From: Pinguiococcus pyrenoidosus
Taxonomy: Eukaryota > Sar > Pinguiophyceae > Pinguiochrysidales > Pinguiochrysidaceae
Length of the DNA stretch: 64,000 bases
Direction: 5' to 3'
Assembly: GCA_019677205.1 (NCBI GenBank)
Contig: JAAMXY010004159.1
Location: forward strand, 1 to 64,000
Part shown: piece after piece, positions 54,366-62,762 of the stretch
How the letters are laid out: each line of letters opens with the position of its first letter
How positions within the stretch are numbered: position 1 is the first letter of the stretch
Position numbers and translations under genes: made by a program
The notes under the pieces: generated by a model
What the model was told of the DNA's origin: nothing
Database searches by the model: none
The model's input: the letters and a program-made list of their open reading frames with translations, nothing else

Positions 54366-55592
54366 ATGCTTCTTCCGCGCCGCGTGGGATCTCGCCGCAT
54401 GCTCTGGTCCTACCTCTCGTGCGCTCTCATGGCAAATCCCCGCGTCCGCTGCTTCTCGCCTTGGCACTGCTCTGCAGGTGCTTCCACTCCTTCGGAGAGG
54501 CCTGTCTGACTCGCACGGAAGCTCCTGTCCTAACCCTAGGCTGCCTGCCTCTTGCGACTTGCTAGGCTCCAATGAAGAGCTGGTGAGCAACTTGAGGCGC
54601 GGGAACATTCTGCAGTCCAATGCGGTTCAAGCGGCAATGCTCCGCACGGATCGCGCCGCCTTCGTTCCCAAAGGTCTGTCTCCGTCTCTGAGCGCTTCCT
54701 CCGTTTGCTTCAGAGGGCAGTGCCAGAAACCCCACTGCCTCAGCAAAGCGCCTAATGCCTCGTGGAAATAAACTCCCTCCGCAGAATCGGCGCTGTCGGC
54801 GTATCAAGATGCGCCGCTGCCCTTGGGCTTTCCTGGCGCCACCATCTCAGCACCCCATATGCACGCGGCGGCTCTGGTACGCTTGTCGTTGCTCTTTGCA
54901 GCCTGCGTCTGCGCTTGGATGCTTTGAGCCGCATTTGCTGACTGGATTCGACGCTGAATACGCACAGGAATACATGCTGCCTGCGATCATGGCGAAAAGC
55001 GGCACTGGCGAGGTTTGCCGGATCCTGGACGTGGGCTCCGGCTCGGGCTATCTGCTGGCAGCTGCGTACCACCTCGGCGCCACGGTGTGCGGACCAGAGC
55101 ACTGCGAGGTCGTGGGCGTAGAGCTGTACGAGGGCCTCGCGGATCAGAGCGTCCGAAATCTGCACGCTGCGGGCCTCGGAGAGGAGCTTGCAAGGTATGC
55201 GGCGGCAGCCGAGTTCTTCTTCTCTGCAGCAGCATATTCCTCGCGTGTGCCTCTTTCGGGGAAGACGAAACCACCGAAACGGAGCTGAACTCGATAATGC
55301 CAGGGGACTGGTCCAGGTTTACGCCGGAGATGCGTGGGAAGGTGTTCAGGCTCGGCACGATGGCCGGCACTCACAGTTCGATTTCATCCACGTCGGAGCG
55401 GCAGCGTCGGAGGTGCCGGAGAAGCTGATCGAGCTTCTACGACCCGGCACGGGGACGATGACCATCCCAGTGGGGCCAGAGCACGGACCGCAAGTTTACA
55501 TGATGGTGCGGCGGAACGAAGACGGCAGCACTTCGGAAGAACGCCTGTTTGGCGTGCGCTACGTGCCGCTCGTGCGCACCGAAAGGCGCTGA
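54366..55592 (+). CDS. PCMT: Protein-L-isoaspartate O-methyltransferase
   Basis: Five exons: 54366-54477, 54566-54673, 54785-54876, 54968-55194 and 55304-55592, joined in phase to 275 residues. PCMT uses S-adenosylmethionine to repair L-isoaspartyl damage in ageing proteins. The match is clear from NEELVSNLRRGNILQSNAVQ, AYQDAPLPLGFPGATISAPH, the SAM-binding ILDVGSGSGYL (about 123-133), FIHVGAAASEVPEKLIELLR and the closing GVRYVPL. The first 37 residues are basic and moderately hydrophobic (MLLPRRVGSRRMLWSYLS), suggesting an organellar or membrane-proximal form. Exon boundaries are all GT-AG, and the phases agree. The first exon is the least certain because it rests on one splice join. Confidence 0.88.
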
Positions 55593-56030
55593 TCTCTTTC
55601 GCCGTGACGAGCGAGGGCATGCGCAATGCCCCTTTCGCAGCGTGCTTGGCGGCGGCGCTCCACCTTCCATTTCGACACCCCTTCCGAGGCCCTCCCAACG
55701 CGATCCTGGGGCCTCGTTCGAATCAACTCAAGCCTTCGCATGCCGACGGGAGGTTGCTGGAAAGAGAGGGGCTGTACAGCAACTCGTTTCGTGTCTGTAG
55801 CTACGAGCCTCGTGTAGATACGACGAGGAGACGCATGCAATGCTGCCGATGATGACAACGGACTGCCGTGGCGGAACAACTTCCCACGTACGATTGCATT
55901 GCAGCAAGGCGGCAGTCCATCTCTCCTACGAAGCGACCTGGTTTATCGGCGACATTCCTTCTCTCTGCGTTCCTGCATTCATCAGTCTTTTCCCGCCCCG
56001 CCTCCTTCCCTCCAAGGCGCAGAGGCGTCT
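55593..56030. other. Convergent spacer, nothing recognised
   Basis: This is 438 bases between the stop codons of PCMT and the ankyrin gene. No gene or repeat was identified. Confidence 0.45.
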
Positions 56031-59000
56031 CTAGGCCTTCTCAGCAACGCAGCTTCGCAGCAAGCTCACGACGTCGAAGTGGCGATTGGCAAGCGCGGCG
56101 TCCAGGGGATTGCTTCCCCGATCGTCTCGGGCCCGCAGATTCGCGCCGCGATGCACAAGCAGCGTCACAGCGTCGACGTGGCCATTCTGGGCGGCCACCA
56201 GCAGCGGGGTGGCGCCATCGCCTTTCGCAGCCTCAATCTGTGCACCGTGGTCGAGCAGCAGCGTCAGGACGTCCAGGTGCCCGTTCTGAGCAGCGATGTA
56301 CGTCGGGGTTGCTCCGTTCTGGTTGGCCACCTCCGTGCTTGCGCCACTCTCCAGCAGCAAGTTCAAGACGCCCACGTGACCGTTCTGAGCCGCGATGAAG
56401 CTAGGCGTCGCCCCGCTGTTCTCCTGCGCTTCCCTGTTGGCACCTCGCTCCAAGAGCTTCTTCACGACCTCTGCGGATCCCGTGTGCGTGGCGATGTGCA
56501 GCGGAGTGACCCCATTCTTGTCCGGAGCCTCGAGGTTGGCACCCGTGTCCAGCAGCTTGACCAGCGAAGGCACATCGCCGTTGGCCGCTGCCACGTGCAG
56601 CGGCGTCCAGCTCGCCCTCGTCAGCGCGCTGATGTCGGCGCCCGCTCCCCTCAAGGCCCCGAAGGCAGCAAAGTTGTCGAGCTTGTACGCTGCGGCCAGG
56701 GGCGTAAGCCCAGCCCGGTCCGTCCACTCGAGGACGGTCTGATTGGTGCGGTGGACTCGCAGGATCGCGTTGATCTGATCCATTTGCCCCGCCGTGGCAG
56801 CGTCGTGCAACTGCTTGCCCGCCTTGTCAGCATCGACCGCGACGTGGAAGGGAACCTGTTGCGGTCCCAGCGGCACCTCGAGGCTGCCGCCTTGTCCCAT
56901 GAGCAAGGTCACGATGTCCCCGTGGCCGCTTTCCGCAGCAAGGTACATCGGAGGTGCACCATTCCGGTCAAGCGCGGCGGCGTTCGCACCGCCATGGAGG
57001 AGCATCGCCACCACGTCCAGGTGACCGTTCTCGGAGGCCGCGTGCAACGGAGTCATCCCGTTCACGTCGCCCAGGTCCAGCTTCGCGCCCCGAGCTATCA
57101 AGAGGGTCGCGATTTCCGCAGAGCCCGCGTGGGCACTGATCTGCAGGGGCGTGATGCCGTGCTCTTCCGCCAGATCGACGTTCGCTCCGCGATCGAGCAG
57201 GAGAGAAACCGCGCTCGCGTGCTTGTACTGGACTGCCCGAGACAGCGCCGTCGCTCCGCCACTTTCGGTGGCATCGATCTCCGCGCCGCGATCCAGCAAC
57301 AGCTCCACAAGCTCCGCGTGGCCCTTGCGGGCTGCAATGTGCAGGGGCCTCGCCCCGTTCTTCTCGCGGCTTTCCACATTCGCCCCGCGCTCCATGAGCA
57401 ACGCGGCAACGTCTGCATGGCCTTTCTGGCACGCAATGTACAGCGGCGTCGCCCAGCTCGTCGTTGCGGTGTGCACGTTGGCGCCGCTGTCGAGCAGCAG
57501 GGCGGCCACCTCCACATGGCCATTCTGGCAAGCGACGTACAGGGCAGTGGCTCGGTTGCTGTTCACGGCCTCGATGCGCGCCCCGCGATCCAGAAGCAGC
57601 TGAACGATGTCGCGATGGCCCGTCTGTGCGGCGCGGTACAGGGCCGTTGCGCCATTCTTGTCGGCGATCTCGATGCTCTCGCCGTCGTCAAGGAGCTTCT
57701 CGACCGCGGTCGCGTCGCCTTTCGCCGCGGCCACATGCAGCGGCGTCCAGCCCACGCTGAGAAGCGACTCCACGTTCGCGCCGACCTTCTGCAGCAGCGC
57801 AAACACGCTCTGCTTGTCATTCCGGTACGCGATGGCGAGCGGAGTGAGCCCTTCCCGGGAGCCGGACCACTCGACCACGTCAGCGCTGCCCTTGTGAAGG
57901 CGCAGGATCGCGTTGACCATATCCAGCGCTCCCGCTTCGGCCGCATCGTAGAGCTGCTTGCCGGCCTTGGCCGGGTCCAGCGCGACGTTGAAGGCCGCTC
58001 TTCGATCCCCCTGGAAGGCGTGTGCGAGCGAAAGGCGGTCAAGCAGCAGGTTAAAGACCTCGGTCTGGCTGTGCTGCACGGCAATCTGCAACGCGGTCTC
58101 GCCATTTGAGTTTGCCGCGTCGATGCTGGCGCCGCGATCCAGCAGAAGCGCGGTCACGTCGGCTTTGCCCGTCTCCGCAGCCATGTGCAACGCGGTGGCG
58201 CCCCCACTGTCGGCCGAGTCCGCATCGGCGCCGCCATCTAAAAGCCTGGCGACGATATCGATGAGCCCCATGCGCGCTCCGACGTGCAGCGGCGAGAGGC
58301 CGCTCGGCCCGGCTTTGTCCACGTCTGCGCCGTGTCGGAGCAGGAGGTGGACTACGTCGAAGTGCCCATCCTGCACCGCCCTCAAGAGCGCCGTCGCGCC
58401 ATTTTCCTCCGCTGCATCCAGATCCGCCCCGCGCTCGATCAGCAAAGCCAGCACATCGACACGTCCCTTGTGCGCCGCGACATGTAGAGGCGTAGCGCCG
58501 GACTTCTGCGCCGCGTTCACGTCCGCACCGCTGTCAAGAAGCAACGCGAGGATGTCCAGGTGGCCCTTCTGCGCCACCATGTGCAACGCAGTCGCCCCAA
58601 GCTGGTTCGCCGCCTCGGTCTTGGCCCCGTGGCGCAGCAGCAACGCGACCACGTCCGCATGGCCGTTCTGCGCCGCCAGGAAGAGCGGCGTCGCACCGTT
58701 CGAGTTGGCCGCTTCTGCGGAAGCTCCGGCGTCGAGCAGGGCCCTGACGACCTCCAGGTGCCCAGCGCCCGCGGCGCGGTACAAGGGGGTGGCGCCGTTC
58801 TTGTTCTTCGCCTCGACGTTGGCGCCTCTTTCGAGGAGTCTCTTCACCTTGACGAGGTCTCCCTTGCTAGCTGCGATGTGCAGCGGCGTCCAACCGACTC
58901 GCAGCAGCGCGTCCACGCTTGCGCCCGCTTTCAGCAAGGCGTTGAACACCCGGGTGTGCTCGCACTTGTACGCCACTGCGAGTGGCGTCAGGTCTTCCAC

Positions 59001-59156
59001 CGGGTGCCGCCACTCCAGAACGGCTTCCTCGCTTTCGAGGCCTTCCAAGATGCGAAGGACGTCCGACAACGCGCCGGCCTCCGCCGCATTGTACAGCTGA
59101 CTTCCTTCGTGACCGGCGGTGGCCACCACTGTGACTGGCGCCTCCGGAAGCGCCAT
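56031..59156 (-). CDS. Large ankyrin-repeat protein built of three homologous modules
   Basis: A single exon of 1041 residues from the ATG at 59156 (MALPEAPVTVVATAGHEGSQ). Almost the whole protein is ankyrin repeats of 33 residues, about 27 in total (GATPLYRAAGAGHLEVVRAL and many like it). They are organised in three modules. Each opens with a non-ankyrin cap: SQLYNAAEAGALSDVLRILE near residue 18, KQLYDAAEAGALDMVNAILR near 397 and KQLHDAATAGQMDQINAILR near 777. Each cap continues with VxEW, GLTPLA-AY and then W-TPLHxAA-KGD. The modules are about 380, 380 and 265 residues, so the third is shorter. No catalytic or membrane domain is present. A scaffold role is inferred. The minus-strand promoter holds E2F-like half sites at 59217-59240. 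Confidence 0.88.
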   Translation of the reverse strand: MALPEAPVTVVATAGHEGSQLYNAAEAGALSDVLRILEGLESEEAVLEWRHPVEDLTPLAVAYKCEHTRVFNALLKAGASVDALLRVGWTPLHIAASKGDLVKVKRLLERGANVEAKNKNGATPLYRAAGAGHLEVVRALLDAGASAEAANSNGATPLFLAAQNGHADVVALLLRHGAKTEAANQLGATALHMVAQKGHLDILALLLDSGADVNAAQKSGATPLHVAAHKGRVDVLALLIERGADLDAAEENGATALLRAVQDGHFDVVHLLLRHGADVDKAGPSGLSPLHVGARMGLIDIVARLLDGGADADSADSGGATALHMAAETGKADVTALLLDRGASIDAANSNGETALQIAVQHSQTEVFNLLLDRLSLAHAFQGDRRAAFNVALDPAKAGKQLYDAAEAGALDMVNAILRLHKGSADVVEWSGSREGLTPLAIAYRNDKQSVFALLQKVGANVESLLSVGWTPLHVAAAKGDATAVEKLLDDGESIEIADKNGATALYRAAQTGHRDIVQLLLDRGARIEAVNSNRATALYVACQNGHVEVAALLLDSGANVHTATTSWATPLYIACQKGHADVAALLMERGANVESREKNGARPLHIAARKGHAELVELLLDRGAEIDATESGGATALSRAVQYKHASAVSLLLDRGANVDLAEEHGITPLQISAHAGSAEIATLLIARGAKLDLGDVNGMTPLHAASENGHLDVVAMLLHGGANAAALDRNGAPPMYLAAESGHGDIVTLLMGQGGSLEVPLGPQQVPFHVAVDADKAGKQLHDAATAGQMDQINAILRVHRTNQTVLEWTDRAGLTPLAAAYKLDNFAAFGALRGAGADISALTRASWTPLHVAAANGDVPSLVKLLDTGANLEAPDKNGVTPLHIATHTGSAEVVKKLLERGANREAQENSGATPSFIAAQNGHVGVLNLLLESGASTEVANQNGATPTYIAAQNGHLDVLTLLLDHGAQIEAAKGDGATPLLVAAQNGHVDAVTLLVHRGANLRARDDRGSNPLDAALANRHFDVVSLLRSCVAEKA

Positions 59157-59654
59157 GTTCGCACGCGATTCGCAGCGCCAAGATGAGAGGTTTGCGGAGG
59201 CTGCGTACGAGAGGCCCTTTCGCGCGGAAAGTTTTGGCGCTGGATCGCCCCGCAAAGTCCAGGAAGAGACTCAGCAGCTCTGTGCGGACGTCGTTGGCCT
59301 GAAATTGGGCCGGCGCGCCAAACTTCGTGGCGAAGACACTTGACCTTTGACTTCGACTTCGGATTTTTGCGAGTTTCGGATTTCGGATTTTGAGTTTCCA
59401 GTAGGTACTAGTACTACAGTACCTGGCAGGCCGGGGATCTGGATAGCGTGCATTAAGAGTCCGACAAAGACGTTAAGTATTATTAAATGCTTTATATTTT
59501 AATCAATTAGATTGTGTGAAAGATGCAAATCTCGCGTGGATTCTGCCCAATCAGAGCCCGCGATTTCGTAGCGTCAACCTCACGCCCGCATGTTCCGACG
59601 CCGCTTCCATGCGCCATGCGCTGCGCTTTTGAAACACGAACGCGCCGCAGCAAA
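59157..59654. promoter_or_regulatory. Divergent ankyrin / HAD nucleotidase spacer
   Basis: This 498-bp head-to-head spacer has E2F-like sites near the ankyrin start (tttcgcgcggaaa at 59218-59230 and ttttggcgc at 59232-59240). An AT-rich core lies at about 59470-59515 (aatgctttatattttaatca). Confidence 0.4.
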
Positions 59655-61331
59655 ATGGCGCCGCTGACGCCTTTGCGGATGAAGCATTTGGCGCTGAGCG
59701 TCGCTCTCGTTTCCAGCTATGTCGTGGCGTTTCCAGCCGGCTCGCGGCGCTTCGTGTCGCGAGAGACGGAAGTGATCGGCGGCGCCGCGCCAACGACGAC
59801 GTCCGATCCCGCCACTGTTGGGCCCGTTTTCTGCAATCGCGAGCTCAATCTGCGGCAGTTGGACGTGGTGGGCTTCGACATGGACCATACGCTAGCGCAG
59901 TACGAGACGGCGTTCGATCTGCTGGCTTTTGAAGGCGCCAAAGACAAGTTGCACACGGAGTACGGCTATCCGGAGGAGGTTTTGGACTTCCACTACGACG
60001 CCTCTACGTACAGTCGCGGTCTGATCATCGACAAGGCTCGAGGGAACTTCCTGAAGATCGATCGGCATAAGTACGTGCGCGTGGCCAGCCATGGCAGCAA
60101 GGTACTGAGCTCTCAGGAGCGGAAGGAGATCTATCGGCCCAACTTCGAGGGCACCTTGGAGTTCAAGGGCTCCAACTTCGTCAAGATGGACACTCTCTTT
60201 CATGTCGTGGATGCGAGTCTCTTTGCGCAGCTTGTGGACCTCAAGGATAGGAAGCCGGAGCTCTTCAAGAGCATCGACTACCCGACCATCTACCAGCACG
60301 TGCGCGCGTGCGTCGACCTTTGCCACCGCGACGGAACCATCAAGAAGGAGGTATGAAGGCGTCCGCACCTCGCGGGATGCTCTCTTGGCGGCTTGGCGTC
60401 TCGGTGGCCAGTCGAGAGCTGACCTGGGTTCTGGATTCTGCGACAGGTTGCGAGAGACCCCGTGCCGTACATCGTGCGCGATCCGAATCTCATTCCCATG
60501 CTGCGGGCGTTCAAGGCAGCGGGCAAGAAGGTGTTCCTCCTCACCAACTCGCACTGGGAGTACACCGACGTGGTGATGAACTTCCTGTGGGGAAACCCGC
60601 CGGACGCCCCCGATCTGCAGTGGACGGATCTCTTCGACGTCATCATCTGCGGCGCGAAGAAGCCGCACTTCCTCACGGACCCGTACTTGAATCTCTTCCG
60701 CGTGAACGTGGAGGATGGCACGCTGCAGAACACGGACGGCGTCGACGACGACTACGAGGCCTTCTTGGCCGAGGGGAAGGTCTTCCAGGGCGGGAACTAC
60801 CGCGACCTGCACAAGATGGTGGGCCTGACGTCCGGCGAGCGCCTGCTGTACGTGGGCGATCACATGTTCTCCGATGTGCTGCGCACGAAGCGGAGCTTGG
60901 GCTGGCGGACCTGTCTCATCATCCCGGAGCTCGAGCACGAGATCAAGGTGCTGGACAGCCTCGTCGGGCTGCGCCAAGATATCCGCCGGCTGCGCGAGGA
61001 GCAGCGGATCCTGGACATGGAAGCAAACGAGGCGGTCACGGCCAGCGGGCTGAACGGGGAAGATCTCGAGCCGCTGCTGCAGCAGCTGGACGAGAAGCAG
61101 GGGGGCAAGAAAGAGGAGCTCAGCGAGGTGACGAGGACATATCACCAAAGCTTCCACCCGACCTGGGGCCAGCTCTTCAAGGCCGGCTACCAGTCGTCGC
61201 AGTTTGCCAAGCAGGTGGAAGGCTACGCGTGCCTGTACACGTCCAAGGCTTCCAACCTGGTGGCCTGCGCCTTGCGGCACTTCCGACCCGCCATCGACGA
61301 GGTGCCGCACGAGAGCGCGGCAGCAAGCTAG
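59655..61331 (+). CDS. HAD-superfamily 5'-nucleotidase (NT5DC/cN-II-like) with a bipartite-like leader
   Basis: Two exons (59655-60350 and 60447-61331) give 526 residues. The HAD nucleophile motif VVGFDMDHTLAQY has Asp75 and Asp77. The family blocks YSRGLIIDKARGNFLKIDRH, AAGKKVFLLTNSHWEYTDVV and LYVGDHMFSDVLRTKRSLGW follow. These match the cytosolic 5'-nucleotidase II / NT5DC group, which dephosphorylates purine nucleotides or has lost that activity. The N-terminus is a signal peptide ending VVAF-PAG, with Phe at the likely cleavage site and a Ser/Arg-rich stretch after it, as in ASAF-type bipartite plastid leaders. An earlier in-frame ATG at 59523 would bury this signal, so 59655 is preferred (59679 is also possible). 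It is followed 230 bp later by the sirtuin on the same strand. Confidence 0.87.
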
Positions 61332-61560
61332 ACGAATAAGTAGAGACGATTTGCTGTTTTCCTTTGCTGCGAGGACCATCGACACGTGGTGTTCCAGCTT
61401 CTGCATCGAACGTCGAATCTTCCGCCGTCGTCTCTGTCCCACCGCCGCACCGCCGAGGTTTTCCTTTTTGCATGCGCGCCGCTTCCCAGCCTTGGTCCAC
61501 GTCAGGGCATCTCCTCGAAGCGCTGAAGCTCTCGTGAGACGTACAAGAGGAGCCTCCGAG

Positions 61561-62604
61561 ATGGGCCTGCGCCGCGCGAACCAGCGCCTCGCCATCACGC
61601 TGACGTTGTCCTTCAGCAGGGCTTGCAGCCTCCGCAGGGACCTTGAAGGGCTGCGGGCCATGGCGGGCATGATGGCGTCCTTGGGAGACGCGTCCTTCCG
61701 CCTGCCGGAGGGCCGCGGGAGCGTCCCGCAGGCCGCCGCGCAGCTGGCGAGCTTCCTGAACGCCAACCGAGGCGTCGCGGTGCTAAGCGGCGCGGGCGTC
61801 AGCACCGAATCTGGCATTCCTGACTACCGCAGCCCCGCAGGAAGCTACAGCAAGGGCCACCGCCCCATGAGCCACGACGCCTTCGTGTTCCACGAGCGCA
61901 AGCAGAAGCAGTATTGGGCGAGGAGCATGGCAGGCTGGCGGCCTTTCAGCACGGCGCAGCCCAACGACGGGCACGTGGCCTTGGAAGGCCTGCAGCGAGG
62001 CGGCTACGTGGGCGCCATCGTGACTCAGAATGTGGATGGCTTGCACCAGCAGGCCGGCTCCGAGGCCGTGGTGGACTTGCACGGTCGGAACGACCGCCTC
62101 TGTTGCCTGGCCTGCGGCCACAACATGCCTCGCGGGCCGTTCCAGGACGACTTGGAGCGCCTCAACGAAGGCTGGGACGGCTGGAGAGGCACGTGGGAGG
62201 TCCGCGCCGATGGCGATGCTGCGTTGCAGGATGCTGGTGAGGAGGTGTACGACTCCTTCCGAGTGCCCAAGTGTCCGCGCTGTGGCGGAGGCCCGCTCAA
62301 GCCGGACGTCACGTTCTTCGGAGACATCGTGCCTGAGGACGTCCGAGAGCGGGCGCGGCAGGCGGTTGTCCAGAGCCCGGGGCTGCTGATCGTGGGCACT
62401 TCGCTGAGCACCTTGTCTGCTTTCCGGCTGGTCCAAGAGGCGGCGGAGCTCGCCAAGCCCATCGCCATGGTGAACATTGGCAAAACCCGCCTCGAGCGGC
62501 AGAGCAGCCGGGACGTGGCGGACAAGGTGTCGCTGTACATCGAAGAGAGATGCGGCCCGGTTCTGCAGGAGACCGTGCTTGCATTGGAGACAATGAAGGA
62601 GTGA
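61561..62604 (+). CDS. Class II (SIRT4-like) sirtuin
   Basis: One exon gives 347 residues. Sirtuins remove acyl groups from lysine using NAD+. The motif GAGVSTESGIPDYRS (77-91) binds NAD+, followed by TQNVDGLHQQAG and the catalytic His in VVDLHGR. Two Cys pairs for zinc (LCCLACGH and CPRCGG) are separated by about 65 residues, a spacing typical of SIRT4-like enzymes. KPDVTFFGDIVPE and LLIVGTSLSTLSAFRLV complete the fold. The first 45 residues are basic and hydroxylated with no acidic run (MGLRRANQRLAITLTLSFSR), consistent with a mitochondrial presequence. The frame is open upstream, but this is the best-placed ATG. It shares orientation with the HAD gene, one of only two same-strand neighbour pairs, and converges on the transporter. 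Confidence 0.9.
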   Translation: MGLRRANQRLAITLTLSFSRACSLRRDLEGLRAMAGMMASLGDASFRLPEGRGSVPQAAAQLASFLNANRGVAVLSGAGVSTESGIPDYRSPAGSYSKGHRPMSHDAFVFHERKQKQYWARSMAGWRPFSTAQPNDGHVALEGLQRGGYVGAIVTQNVDGLHQQAGSEAVVDLHGRNDRLCCLACGHNMPRGPFQDDLERLNEGWDGWRGTWEVRADGDAALQDAGEEVYDSFRVPKCPRCGGGPLKPDVTFFGDIVPEDVRERARQAVVQSPGLLIVGTSLSTLSAFRLVQEAAELAKPIAMVNIGKTRLERQSSRDVADKVSLYIEERCGPVLQETVLALETMKE

Positions 62605-62762
62605 TTTGGCGGACGACTCCAAGTCGTCGAGGAATCAGCACCGGCGGGTACGGTCATTCCGAGAACCTCCAAGGAGACCGCTTTCGTCTGCGTCGTCTGC
62701 GTCGTCTGCATCCTCGAAATCCTCTGAGCTCTTCTGGAGCATCTTTTCCTGGGAGTGGATGC

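Noticed and set aside
56031-59100. Long plus-strand frames antisense to the ankyrin gene
   Set aside because: Repetitive antisense images of the ankyrin repeats. The minus strand has clear, conserved ankyrin motifs.
38477-59156. CHAT, ankyrin and sirtuin genes as one immune-like system
   Set aside because: They are separated by unrelated housekeeping genes on alternating strands and share no promoter or operon-like arrangement. Proximity alone does not support a joint function.
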